Assembly: GCA_009599575.1 (NCBI GenBank)
Contig: VWND01000001.1
Coordinates: 372,001-436,000 of the forward strand
Length of the DNA stretch: 64,000 bases
Source: Blumeriella jaapii
Taxonomy: Eukaryota; Ascomycota; Leotiomycetes; Helotiales; Drepanopezizaceae
Direction: 5' to 3'
Positions 1-11,048 of this stretch are shown here, piece after piece; the first letter of the stretch is position 1; each line of letters begins with the position of its first letter. The translations under genes and the position numbers were made by a program. The notes below the pieces were generated by a model. The model did not search any database. It was not told the origin of the DNA and saw only the letters and a program-made list of their open reading frames with translations.

Positions 1-3000
1 TACGAAAATCGTTCAAATGCTTCACAAGCTCTTTTTTAGCCTTTTGTTTTTCTTTTTTTTCCACGCCAAAACGCTTTTTCTAGCGTTTTTTTTTTTCGAT
101 CGGATTAACGATAACGCTCGTTTTTTATTTTATATTAAAAAGTTCGAAGCCAATTTGCACGATTTTTTACGGGCCGACCCTCGGTTTTATTTAAAAGCTT
201 TTCTAAGCTGGTAAATATAAACGAGGTCGAGCCGGCCGAAAATTCGCTTTTTAATAATAGTAATAAAAACGAAAACCTTCTTTCAAACGATTTTCAAAAC
301 GCATACGAGAAAATTAAAAGTTTTTCCGCTAATCGGAAAAACGCTCAGGCCTAAGCAAAGCCTTTTTTTTAAGCGTATTGCGCGATATGCGTTATTTTAA
401 CGTTCGAAAGCTTTTTAATAGCGATTTACTAATAATCTCCGTTATATTTATTAAAAATAGCTTTTCGTACAAAATAAAAGCGCTCGCCGATTTTAAAGCG
501 AACGGTTATGCGTTAATCGATTCGGCGCTGATTTAATTTTTTTTTTTTTTTTTAAAACTTTTAATTCAACTTTTCCCGGCTTTTTTTTTTGTAAAAAAAT
601 ATAATAAAATTCGTGGCCATTTAATTATATATTTTACGCTTTTTAACCTTATTATTAATAACCGAATACAATCGTTTATTTCTTTTTTAATTATTAATCT
701 CGGAAATTATAATATAATTCTAGAAAAAGCTTGGTTGGCCGAACATTAAGTTTTATTAAATTGTAATAAACGCAAGCTTTATTAGCCGAAATCTTATTCT
801 TTTATAGCTTTTTACGCTCGTTGTATTAAAGTTTTTTATTTGCATTTCCGAAAGATTTAATTTCGCTATTAAAACGACGCTGTAAAACGTAATAAAAACC
901 TTAATTAATTATGACAGATTTACGACGCTATGCGAAGCGCGAAAAAATCGAATTTTATTCGCGATGCCAATTTCGATAGCGACGCTAATAAAATAATATA
1001 AAAAATCATACCATTATTTTTCCAGGCTAACGATTTTTTTTTTATTATTTTTTTTTTTTTTTTTTTTCTTTCGTCAAAACAGCTTTCTCGTTTTACGAAA
1101 AACAATTATATTAAAAACCGAAGGAAAGCTTTCGCCGCGATAGCCTTTCAGCTTAATATAATCGATAATTTAAATAAGCTATTTTTTAAACTTTTCAAAC
1201 GACCAGTTCGAAAACGAATCTCTTAATTTACTGCTTACCCAATTTCCATCTGCTAAATTATTATATACGCTTTTAAACTGATTTTTAAAAAAAAAGCAAT
1301 TAAAATGTTTTTAATCTTTCTGTACGAAATCGACAGAATACTAAACGATTTTACGTATAACACTTTTTTTAAAATTTAATTTCATAGTTTTTTCGAACGT
1401 TTCAAAACCAATAAAATATCGATTTCGACCTTTTTAATCAGCTTAGCAAAGCTAATTTCGAATAAACCTTTTTTCGAATTTTTTTCCCCGGAATATAAAA
1501 ACCTCGAACACGTGTTTTTTAAGGCCGCTAATAATAAGCTAGCTTTTCATCGGCCCTACGATTATAAAATCGAGTTTATTATAAATAAGAAAAAGCTGAA
1601 ATACACTTTTTTATATAAAATATCGATTCCGAAGTTCGAGATTATTAAAACTTATTTGCAAAATAATTTTAATAAAAGCTTTATCGAATTTTCCACCGTT
1701 CCCTTCGCTGCTTCAGTGTTTTTCGCTAAAAAACCCGACGGTTTATTACGTTTTTGTATCGATTATCGAGCTTTTAATAATATAATTCGTAAAAATCGCT
1801 ATTTTTTTTTTTTTATCGATAAAATCTTCGTTCGTTTCTCGGAAACACGAATCTTTACGAAGCTCGATATTCGTTAAGCCTTTTATAAAATTCGAATGGA
1901 TCCCGCCAGTGAAAAACTGACGACGTTTCGTACGCGTTACGGCGCCTATAAATGCAAAATGCTGCCTTTTGGTTTTATTAATAAATCCGCAATTTATCAA
2001 CGTTATATAAACGACGTTTTCTTCGATTATTTAAACGATTTTTGCATTGCATATTTAAATAATATTTTTATTTATTCGTCCGACCTTTTAAAATACGTTA
2101 TATACGTTCGCAAAATATTCCAAAAGCTCGCTGACGCTGAATTACAAGCCGATATTCGAAAGTTTAAATTTAACGTTATTCGAACCCGTTACTTAGGTTT
2201 TATTATTTCGATTAAAAGCCTAAAGGTAAACCCAAAAAAAGTTTCCGTAATCGTCCATTAAAAGCTTTTTACTATTATAAAAAATATACAAAGCTTTTTT
2301 GGTTTTTGTAACTTTTACCGACGTTTTATTCGAAACTACGGTATAATTGCAAAGCTTTTGATTTATTTAATCAAAGCTAACGTTTTTATAATTTCACTTT
2401 TAAATATCAGAAGAATTTCGACCTTTTTATATTAGCTTTTATTATTACACCAGTTTTATAATATTATAGGCAAAATCTTTTTTGCATATTAAAAACTAAC
2501 GCTTCCGACGGCGTAATAGCTTTTATGCTTTCGCAATTTCATAGCGACGACTGGCTTTTAATCGCTTATTTCAGCAAAATCATAGCTTTCGCAAAGCTAA
2601 ATTACGTCGTATACGATAAAAAAATGTTCGTAATCGTAAAATCTTTAAGCAACTTCCGTGCTAAATTAGCTAATTTAGTTTATTAAATCAAAATAATTAC
2701 TAATTATAAAGCTTTGGAATATTTTATAATTTTTAAATTTTTAAACGCTCGACAAACACGCTGGGCCGAGCTTTTCGCCGATTACAACTTTTTTATTACG
2801 TATAAACCAGGTAAATACAACTTTTTGATTAACGCACTGATACGTCGTACGAACGAACTCGACCGCCAAAACTTTTTTAAACGCATTCAGCGCCTGCAAA
2901 CTTTTTTTCGAGCCGATCAAATCGATCACCGCTTTTTAATTAAAAAACTTCGATTTTTTACGGCTTTCGAAATAGTTGTTTTTATCGTTAAAATAGCTGA

Positions 3001-4919
3001 TTTTTCTTTCGTATTTCGTATCGTTGACCAGTTTTTCCACGTTAATCGCACAGCTAGCAGCCTGATGGCCTTCCGAAAAAAAGCTGTACGAGACGCTACG
3101 AAAGGAAAACAACGCCAATAATATTCCGTATATATTTAAACGCGACCTGCTGTTATATCACGATCGCTTAATAATCCCAAACGTCGATTATTTTCGTTTG
3201 GCTTTTATACGAAAAATGTACGACTAGATTTCCACCGTTTATTTCAGCGTTCGCAAAACTACGCAATTGCTTTCGGACCAATATTATTGGCGAAGTATAA
3301 CAGCTTTCGTAAAACAATATTATCGCAATTGCTATGTTTATCGAAAAAGTTTTGTTTCAAAAAATAAGCGCCCCGGCCTTTTTCAGCTTTTTTCTGTTCT
3401 TGACCATTTTTAAAAGCATATTATAATAGACTTTTGCAATTTTAACAAAAACAAACACGATTATAATAACGTATTCGTAATAATAAATCGCTTTTTTAAA
3501 TAAATTATTTCGATTTTTTATTACAAAAATATCGACGCTCGAAGCTTCGCCAAATTGTATATATTCCACGTATACAAATATTTTGGCTTTTTAAAAAATA
3601 TTATTAACGATCGTGGCCTTTAGTATTAATTTATTTTTTGATTTAAATTAAATAAAATACTCGATACGCAATTAAAACTTTCGATAGCCGTTTATTTTAA
3701 AACCGATGGTCAGACCGAAATTTACAATTAATATTTGCAAAAACGCTTTCGATCTTTCGTAAATTTTTATTAAAACGATTAAAGCGAATTTTTCTTAATA
3801 ATAGATTTCGCCCAAATAATTTTTTTCACGAAAATCTAAATGGCCTTTCACCTTTTAAAATTATATATAATTATATTTTTTATATTAATTAAAACTGAAA
3901 GCTCGATACTTTTCTTTTTTCCAATTTCTTATACAAATTAAACGCAAACGAAGCTCGTGCGTACGTTCGCCGTTATTACGACGCTTGAAATCTCGCTAAA
4001 TCGCATTTTTAATAAACCTACGACAAAATAAAAAAAAGTGCGAATAGGTTTCGCCGCGCGATCGATTTTAACATTAGCGATTACGTATGATTCGATATGC
4101 GTTTATTTCCGATTTTCCGGCTTTTTCGCAAATTCGACAATTTTACAAACGGCTTTTTTAAAATCGTAGTCAAAATTTTCGATAACGCTTTTAAATTAGA
4201 TCTTTTTAATACTATAAACGTACATTTAGTTTTTCACGCTAATCGACTGCGTAAAACAGCTAACGACGCGCTTTCAAATTAAATTAATTTAGTTTTTAAA
4301 TTTATTAATATAATTGATAAGCTTGAATACGAAATCGAAAAATTGATCGCTTATCGAATGCAGCGGAAAACTTTTTAGTACAAAGCTTTTTGAATAGGCT
4401 TAAATAAAAATTTCACGTAGTATTCCGCGTCTGATTTTATATATGCTTTCTTGAAAATGCGCGACTTTTATTTGGCGCATAAAAAGCTTTCCGGTTTTTT
4501 TGTAAAACTTGTAAATTGGCTGAAAGCGTATTCCGAAGGTTTGGATTCGTACGATCATTTGAATAGCGACGTACCAATGGATAAAAGCTCGAGGGCGCGC
4601 TTTTTTCGGACGGGGGGATAATGTAACGATTTATTCTATTGCTATTTTTCGTGTCACCCTAGCAACTACGTATAGCTGCAAGCTTCTTAGCAACTACGTA
4701 TAGCTGCAAGCTTTTTGATCTTCTGGTAGGTCTTTCTATTAATTGTAGAAATTATTTATATATATAAGGCTTTTTTTTTTTAGCAACTTTTACTTTTTGC
4801 AATTGTTGATTCTAAATGAATATTTTTATTACAAAACCAAAGGCTCGTTTTTTTATACCATATGAACACGGCGACCAGTTGACTGATTTCCCAGCCCTTC
4901 GACTGATTAGATCGTCACA
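1..4919 (+). mobile_element. Ty3/Gypsy family 1, copy D (5' truncated by window edge), RIP-degraded
   Basis: This is the 3' three quarters of a Gypsy retrotransposon that runs off the left edge of the window. Broken frames show reverse transcriptase at about 1,512-2,261 (a KKPDGLLRFCIDYRAFNN block followed by TKLDIR), RNase H at about 2,480-2,700, integrase at about 2,850-3,950, and an integrase C-terminal plus chromodomain-like region at about 4,090-4,600. Many in-frame TAA/TAG stops sit where Gln or Trp codons are expected, as RIP produces. Its 3' LTR is 4,622-4,919. After the LTR the sequence resumes in the middle of another copy's integrase region, so D lies inside copy E. It parallels copy A from about 12,303 onward. 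It is non-functional. Confidence 0.9.
4622..4919 (+). repeat. 3' LTR of copy D
   Basis: The LTR starts TGTAACG and ends ATCGTCACA, so it has TG...CA termini. It is 298 bp against 264 bp in copy A. The excess is explained by a tandem duplication of about 33 bp around 4,665-4,720, where the string AGCAACTACGTATAGCTGCA occurs twice. A TATATATAAGG box and AAATGAATA-type A/T motifs are kept. Confidence 0.85.
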
Positions 4920-6339
4920 ACGATAACGTATTCGTAATAATAAATCGCTTTTTCAAACAAGCTATTTTAATTTTTTATTATAAAAATATCGACGTTCGAA
5001 GCTTCGCCAAATTGTATATATTCCACGTATACAAATATTTTAGCTTTTCAAAAAATATTATTAGCGATCGTAGTTTTTAATATTAATTTATTTTCTGGTC
5101 TGAATTAAACAAAATACTCGGTACGCAACTAAAGCTTTCGATAGCCGCTTATTCCGAAACCGACGGTCAGACCGAAATTTACAACTAATATTTGCAAAAA
5201 CGCTTTCGACCTTTCGTAAATTTTTATTAAAACGATTAAAGCGAATTTTTTTTAATAATAGATTTCGCCCAAATGGTTTTTTTACGAAAATCTAAATGGC
5301 CTTTCACTTTTTGAAATTATATACGATTATACTTTTTATACCAATTGAAACTGAAAGCTCGACATTTCTTTTCCTTCTAACCTTTTATATAAGCTAAACG
5401 CAAACGAAACTCGTGCGTACGTTCGCCGCTATTACGACGCCTGAAATCTTATTAAATCGCATTTTTAATAAGCTTATAATAAAATAAAAAAAAGTGCGAA
5501 TAAATCTCGCCGCGCGATCGATTTTAACGTTAGCGATTACGTATAGCTCGATATGCGTTTATTTCCGATTTTTCGGCCTTTTCGCAAACTCGACAACTTT
5601 ATAAACGGCCTTTTCAAAATTATAGCCAAAATTTTCGATAACGCTTTTAAATTAAATCTTTTTAATATTATAAACGTATATCTAATTTTTTACGCTAATC
5701 GATTACGTAAAACAATTAACGACGCGCTTTCAGATTAAATTAACTTAATCCTTAAACTTATTAATATAACTGATAAGCTTAAATACGAAATCGAAGAATT
5801 AATCGCTTGTCGAATGCAGCGGAAAATCTTTTAATACAAAGTTTTTTAAATAAGCTTAAATAAAAATCTTACGTAGTATTCCGCGTTTGATTTTATATAC
5901 GCTTTTTTGAAGATGCGCGACTTTTATTTAACGCATAAAAAGCTCCCCGGTTTTTTTGCAAAACTTGTAAACTGGCTAAAAGCGTATTCCGAAGATTTAA
6001 ATTCGTACGATTATTTAGATAATAACGTACCAATAGATAAAAGCTCGAAAGCGCGCTTTTATCGGACGAAAAGGTAATATAACGACTCATTCGTTTGCCC
6101 CTCGCGTCACCCCAGCAACTACGTATAATTGCAAGCTCCCTAGTCTTCTGATAGGTCTCCTATTAATTATAGAAACTATCATATATATAAGGCTTTCTTT
6201 TCTTAGCAACCTCTGCCTTTTGCAATTGTTGATTCTAAATAAATATCTTTGTTACAAAACCAAAGGCTCGTTTTATACCATATGAACACGGCGACCAGTT
6301 GACTAATCTCCCAGCCCTCCGACTGATTAGATCGTCACA
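4920..6339 (+). mobile_element. Ty3/Gypsy family 1, copy E, 3' fragment after the D insertion
   Basis: The sequence resumes at an internal point equivalent to about 15,778 of copy A and runs through the integrase C-terminal region (residue block RLFPIFRPFRKLDNFINGLF near 5,553) to its own 3' LTR at 6,078-6,339. The 5' part lies left of D, outside the window. The base after its LTR (6,340) continues in the protease/gag-side region of yet another copy (B), so E is itself an insertion in B. It is heavily AT-shifted and has no intact ORF. Confidence 0.85.
6078..6339 (+). repeat. 3' LTR of copy E
   Basis: This 262-bp LTR is collinear with the 264-bp LTRs of copy A. Its first bases read TATAACG instead of TGTGACG, a G-to-A change consistent with RIP on the other strand. 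It ends ATCGTCACA at 6,339. Confidence 0.85.
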
Positions 6340-7701
6340 AAGCGCTCGCCGATTTTAAAGCGAACGGTTATGCGTTAATCGATTCGGCGCTAATTAAATC
6401 TTTTTTTTTTTTTAAACTTTTGATTTAATTTTTTCCGGCTTTTTTTTTTGTAAAAAAATATAATAAAGCTCGTGGCCATTTAATTACATATTTTACGCTT
6501 TTTAATCTTATTATTAATAACCGAATACAATCGTTTATTTTTTTTTTAATTATCAATCTCGGAAATTATAGTATGATTTTAGAAAAAGCTTAATTAGCCG
6601 AATATTAAGTTTTATTAAACTGTAATAAACGCAAATTTTATTGGCCGAAATTTTACTTTTCTATAGCTTTTTACGCTCGTTGTATTAAAATCTTTTATTT
6701 ACACTTCCGAAAGATTTAATTTCGCCATTAAAACGACGCTGTAAAACGTAACAAAAACTTTGACCAATTATAGCAGACCTACGACGCTATGCGGAGCGCG
6801 AAAAAATCGAATTTCATTCGCGGTGTTAATTTCGATAGCGACGCCAATAGAATAATATAAGAAATTATATTATTTTCCTAGGCTAACGATTTCTTTTTTA
6901 TTATTTCTTTTTTTTTTTTTTTTTTTTTTCCTTCGTTAGAACAGCTTTCTCGTTTTACGAAAAACAATTATACTAAAAACCGAAGGAAAGTTTTCGCCGC
7001 GATGGCTTTTCAGCTTAATATAATCGATAATTTAGATAAGCTATTTTTTAAATTTTCCAAACGACTAGTTCGAAAACGAGTTTTTTAATCTACTGCTTAC
7101 CCAATTTTTATCTGCTAGATTATTACACACGCTTTTAAGCTGATTTTCAGAAAAAAAGCAATTAAAATATTTTTAATCTTTTTATACGAAATCGATAAAA
7201 TATTAAACGATTTTACGTACAATATTTCTTTTAAAATCTAATCTTATAATTTTTTCGAACGTTTCAGAATTAATAAAATATCGATTTCGACCTTTTTAAT
7301 TAATTTAGCAGAATTAACTTCGAATAAACTTTTCTTCGAATTTTTTTCCCCGAAATACAAAAACTTCGAACACGTATTTTTTAAAGCCGCCAATAACGAG
7401 CTAGCTTTTTACCGGCTTTACGACCATAAAATCGAGCTTATTATAAATAAAAAAAAGCTGAAATACATTTTTTTATATAAAATATCGATTTCAAAGCTCG
7501 AAATTATTAAAACCTATCTGTAAAATAATTTTAACAAAAGCTTTATCGAACTTTTTACCGTCGCTATTCCAATGCTTTTCGCCAAAAAACCCGACGGTTT
7601 ACTACGTTTTTGTATCGATTATCGAACTTTTAATAACGTTATTCGTAAGAATCGCTACCTTTTCCCTTTTATCGATAAAACTTTTGCTCGTTTTTCGAAA
7701 G
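6340..7701 (+). mobile_element. Ty3/Gypsy family 1, copy B, segment 1 (protease side to RT)
   Basis: Collinear with 12,787-14,160 of copy A, it runs from the protease-side region into the RT core and stops inside the RT at the sequence TTTTTCGAAAG. There a short LTR element is inserted, with GAAAG duplicated at 7,697-7,701 and 8,762-8,766. It contains poly-T tracts and many stops. Confidence 0.85.
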
Positions 7702-7934
7702 TGTGACAGCTGGCTTAGGGGTGATCATGGTGAATGATATGGGCCGAAAGATACGCGTGTACGTTGAATACTAAAGTGAAGAGCTCTAAGGTAAACGGGA
7801 GCTCTGAACTATTAAATACAGGTTGGTGGGGTCCGTGCGCAAACCTTAATCCTACCACTGGCAATCATACCACTGGCACCTATACCACTGGCAGCTATAC
7901 CATTGGTAGCTATACCACTGGTAGGATCGTAACA
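7702..7934 (+). repeat. 5' LTR of TRIM-like copy 1
   Basis: It runs from TGTGACAGC to GGATCGTAACA. It holds several short ACCACTGGCA-type tandem blocks near its 3' end (about 7,850-7,925), which make it slightly longer than the other LTRs of this family. Confidence 0.8.
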
Positions 7935-8014
7935 CTACCCCCCCCTTTCGAAGAACTGGTCCCCAGATCTGAAGCTGTAGAACCCAACCCGTAATTCCTT
8001 TATTTCAACTTATC

Positions 8015-8180
8015 AGGCAGACGTAGGTTACCAGCCATTTTGTCGTATAGGCAGAGGTAGGTTGCCAGCCATTTTATCGCATAGGCAGAGGTAGGTTGCC
8101 AGCCGTCTTATCGCATAGGCAGAGGTAGGTTGCCAGCCGATTTATCGCATAGGCAGGGGTAGGTTGCCAGCCGTTGTATG
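8015..8180 (+). repeat. 34-bp minisatellite inside TRIM-like copy 1
   Basis: Five consecutive units begin AGGCAGAGGTAGGTTGCCAG and start at 8,015, 8,049, 8,083, 8,117 and 8,151. They are contiguous with no spacers, so this is a tandem repeat and not a CRISPR array. The same repeat occurs with about four units in copy 2. Confidence 0.9.
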
Positions 8181-8544
8181 CAGTCAGATGCAAGCTCGTA
8201 GGTCGATAGGCTTATCGAAAAGGTCGAATCGTATTGAATGGTATGCAGTTAGGTGCAAGCTTTGATAGATCGACAGGCTCAGCGAAAAGGTCGAATCGTT
8301 GAAAGAAAAAGGGTTTCGAATTGCAGAGGCAGGTCGAAATGAGGGACGGGCTCCAGCTTTTTCTGGAAACAAGATCAATGGAAGGGAATATTGATCGAGG
8401 CACCGACGAACACATCGTCGGTACGGATGGCGTAAAAAGGAGTACGAGTTGCAGAAGCAGATCGAGTCCTTAACCGTAGATATAAAGCTTCCCAGCTAGA
8501 TACAACGCTTCCCAGCGGAGTGTGTATGTTTGACCTTAGTATTA

Positions 8545-8761
8545 TGTGACAGCTGGCTTAAGGGTGATCATGGTGAATGATATGGGCCGAAAGATACGCG
8601 TGTACGTTGAATACTAAAGTGAAGAGCTCTAAGGTAAACGGGAGCTCTGAACTATTAAATACAAGTTGGTGGGGGTCCGTGCGCAAACCTTAATCCCACC
8701 ACTGGCAATTACCACTGGCAACCATACCACTGGCAATTTACCACCGGCCAGAATCGTAACA
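8545..8761 (+). repeat. 3' LTR of TRIM-like copy 1
   Basis: This 217-bp direct repeat of the 5' LTR begins TGTGACAGCTGGCTTAAGGG and ends AATCGTAACA. It is followed immediately by the GAAAG target duplication and then by the interrupted RT sequence of copy B. Confidence 0.85.
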
Positions 8762-9101
8762 GAAAGCGCGAATTTTTACGAAATTCGATATTCGTTAAAT
8801 CTTTTATAAAATTCGAATAAATTCCGCTAATAAAAAACTAACGACGTTTCGTACGCGTTACGGCGCTTATAAATGCAAAATGCTACTTTTTGGCTTTATT
8901 AATAAATCCGCAACTTATCAACGTTATATAAACGACGTTTTTTTCGATTATTTAAACGATTTTTGCATTATATATTTAAATAATATTTTTATTTATTCGT
9001 CCGATTTTTTGAAACACGTTATATACGTTCGCAAAATATTCCAAAAGCTTACTAACGCTGAATTACAGGCCGATATTCGAAAATTTAAATTCAACGTTAT
9101 T
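8762..9101 (+). mobile_element. Ty3/Gypsy family 1, copy B, segment 2 (RT core)
   Basis: It continues the RT broken at 7,701 and is collinear with about 14,156-14,497 of copy A. The readable RT includes LNNIFIYSSD at about 8,970-9,000, the RIP-altered equivalent of the catalytic DD box region. It is broken again at 9,101 by TRIM-like copy 2. Confidence 0.85.
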
Positions 9102-9309
9102 TGTGACAGCTGGCTTAAGGATGATCATGATGATATAGGCCGAAAGATACGCGTGTACGTTGAATACTATGGTGAAGAGCTCTAAGGTAAACGGGAGCTC
9201 TGAACTATTAAATACAGGTTGGTAGGGGTCCGTGCGCAAACCATCCTACCACTGGCAATTACCACTGGCAATTACCACTGACAATTTACCACCGGCCAGA
9301 ATCGTAACA
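9102..9309 (+). repeat. 5' LTR of TRIM-like copy 2
   Basis: 208 bp, TGTGACAGC...CGTAACA, preceded by TTATT, the left half of the target duplication. Confidence 0.8.
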
Positions 9310-9393
9310 CTACCCCCCCCTTTCGAAGAACTGGTCCCCAGATCTGAAGCCGTAGGACCCAACCCGTATTTCCTTTTATACTTTCAACCCATC

Positions 9394-9518
9394 AGGCAGA
9401 CGTAGGTTGCCAGCCATTTTATCGCATAGGCAGGCGTAGGTTGCCAGCCGTTTTGTCGCATAGGCAGGGGTAGGTTGCCAGCCGTTTTAATCGTATAAGC
9501 AGACGTAGGTTGCTAGCC
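9394..9518 (+). repeat. 34-bp minisatellite inside TRIM-like copy 2
   Basis: Units start at 9,394, 9,428 and 9,462, with a diverged fourth near 9,497. The consensus is the same as in copy 1 with one unit fewer, which shows copy-number slippage within this family. Confidence 0.85.
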
Positions 9519-9890
9519 ATTGTATGCAGTTAGGTGCAAGCTCTGATAAATCGACAGGCTTTAGCGAAGAGGTCGAATCGTATTGAAAGGTATGCAATTA
9601 AGTGCAAGCTCTGATAGCAGTTAAGTGCAAGCTCGTAGATCGACAGGCTCAGCGAAAAGGTCGAATCGTTGAAAGAAAAAGGGTTTCGAATTGCAGAGGC
9701 AGGTCGAAATGAGAGACGGGCTCCAGCTTTTTCTGGAAACAAGATCAATGGAAGGGAATATTAATCGAGGCACCGACGAGCATATCGTCGGTACGGGTGG
9801 CGTAAAAAAAAGTACGAGTTGCAGAAGCAGATCGAGTTCTTAACCGTAGATACAAAGCTTCCCAGCGGAATGTGTGTGACCTTAGTATTA

Positions 9891-10098
9891 TATGACAGCT
9901 GGCTTAAGGGTGATCATGATGATATGGGCCGAAAGATACGCGTGTACGTTGAATACTATGGTGAAGAGCTCTAAGGTAAACGGGAGCTCTGAACTATTAA
10001 ATACAGGTTGGTAGGGGTCCGTGCGCAAACCATCCTACCACTGGCAATTACCACTGGCAATTACCACTGGCAATTTACCACCGGCCAGAATCGTAACA
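9891..10098 (+). repeat. 3' LTR of TRIM-like copy 2
   Basis: 208 bp, beginning TATGACAGC (expected TGTGACAGC) and ending CGTAACA. It is followed by TTATT, the right half of the target duplication. Confidence 0.8.
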
Positions 10099-10784
10099 TT
10101 ATTCGGACCCGTTATTTAAGCTTTATTATTTCTATTAAAAGCTTAGAAATAAACCCAAAAAAGATTTCCGTAATCGCTTATTAAAAGCCTTCTACTATTG
10201 TAAAAAATGTATAAAACTTTTTTGATTTTTATAATTTTTACCGACGTTTTATTCGAAACTACGGTATAATTGCAAAATCTTTAGTTTATTTAACCAAAGC
10301 TAACGTTCTTTTTAATTTCATTTTTAAATATCAGAAAAATTTCGATTTTTTTATACTAGCTTTTACTACTGCACCAGTTCTATAATATTATAAATAAAAC
10401 CTTTTTTGCATATTAAAAACTAACGCTTTCGACGGCGTAATAGCTTTTGTATTTTCGCAATTTTATAACGACGATTGACTTCCAATCGCTTATTTTAGCA
10501 AAACTATAATTTCCGCAAAACTAAACTACGTCGTATACGACAAAAAAATGCTCGCAATCGTAAGATTTCTAGGCAATTTTCGTGCTGAATTAATTAGCTT
10601 AATTTATTAAATCAAAATAATTACTAATTATAAAACTTTAAAGTATTTTATAATTTTTAAACTTTTAAACGCTCGATAAATACGCTGAGCCGAGCTTTTC
10701 GCCGACTACAACTTTTTTATTACGTACAAACCAGATAAACATAACTTTTTAACTAACGCATTAATACGTCGTACGAGCGAATTT
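10099..10784 (+). mobile_element. Ty3/Gypsy family 1, copy B, segment 3 (RT end to RNase H)
   Basis: It resumes the RT right after the duplicated TTATT and continues through the RNase H region (readable ...TNAFDGV... type frame near 10,415). It stops at GAGCGAATTT, where complete copy A is inserted. The same host sequence resumes at 17,201 with AATTCGACCG. Confidence 0.85.
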
Positions 10785-11048
10785 TGTGACGACTCACTCG
10801 TTTGCCCCTCGTGTCACCCCAGCAACTACGTATAGTTGCAAGCTTTCTGGTCTCCTGGTGGGTCTCTTATCAACTGTGGAAACTATTATATATATAAGGC
10901 TCTTTTCTTTTAGCAACCTTTGCTTTTTGCAATTATTGATTTTAAATAAATATTTTTATTACAGAACCAAAGGCTCGTTTTTTATATTATATAAATACAG
11001 CGATCAGTTAACTGATTTTTTAGCCCTCCGACTAATTAAATCGTTATA
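10785..11048 (+). repeat. 5' LTR of copy A
   Basis: 264 bp, from TGTGACGACTC to ATCGTTATA; the end is TA where unmutated LTRs end CA. It contains a TATATATAAGGC box and A/T-rich poly(A)-like motifs. Confidence 0.9.
10886..10899 (+). promoter_or_regulatory. TATA-like box of copy A 5' LTR
   Basis: The string TATATATATAAGG lies in the middle of the LTR and recurs at the same LTR position in copies B, D and E. Its placement fits the U3 promoter of an LTR element. Its function is inferred. Confidence 0.5.

Larger units (their letters stand above)
7702..8761 (+). mobile_element. Short non-autonomous LTR element (TRIM-like), copy 1
   Basis: This 1,060-bp unit is bounded by direct repeats (7,702-7,934 and 8,545-8,761) with TGTGACAGC...CGTAACA ends and a perfect 5-bp target duplication GAAAG. 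The internal part is only about 610 bp, far too short for pol, so it fits a terminal-repeat retrotransposon in miniature. The interior carries five 34-bp tandem units and, downstream (about 8,290-8,500), short protein-like stretches such as WRKKEYELQKQIES in one frame, perhaps a gag relic. It is GC-balanced and barely RIPped, unlike its host. A TGGTCCCC string at 7,957 is a weak candidate primer-binding site, farther from the LTR than usual. Confidence 0.85.
9102..10098 (+). mobile_element. Short non-autonomous LTR element (TRIM-like), copy 2
   Basis: This 997-bp element is collinear with copy 1. Its 208-bp LTRs lie at 9,102-9,309 and 9,891-10,098, with a 5-bp target duplication TTATT (9,097-9,101 and 10,099-10,103). 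The interior carries about four of the 34-bp units (9,394-9,518). The first bases of the 3' LTR read TATGACAGC instead of TGTGACAGC. Both copies sit in the RT of the same Gypsy copy, 340 host bases apart, in the same orientation. No ORF of useful length is present. Confidence 0.85.

Noticed and set aside
7734..7994. 86-codon ORF in the TRIM-like element (Thr-Thr-Gly repeats)
   Set aside because: It spans the LTR and its ACCACTGGC tandem blocks, so it is a by-product of the repeats.
8015..8180. Regularly spaced repeats that could suggest a CRISPR array
   Set aside because: The 34-bp units are contiguous with no unique spacers, and the genome is eukaryotic.
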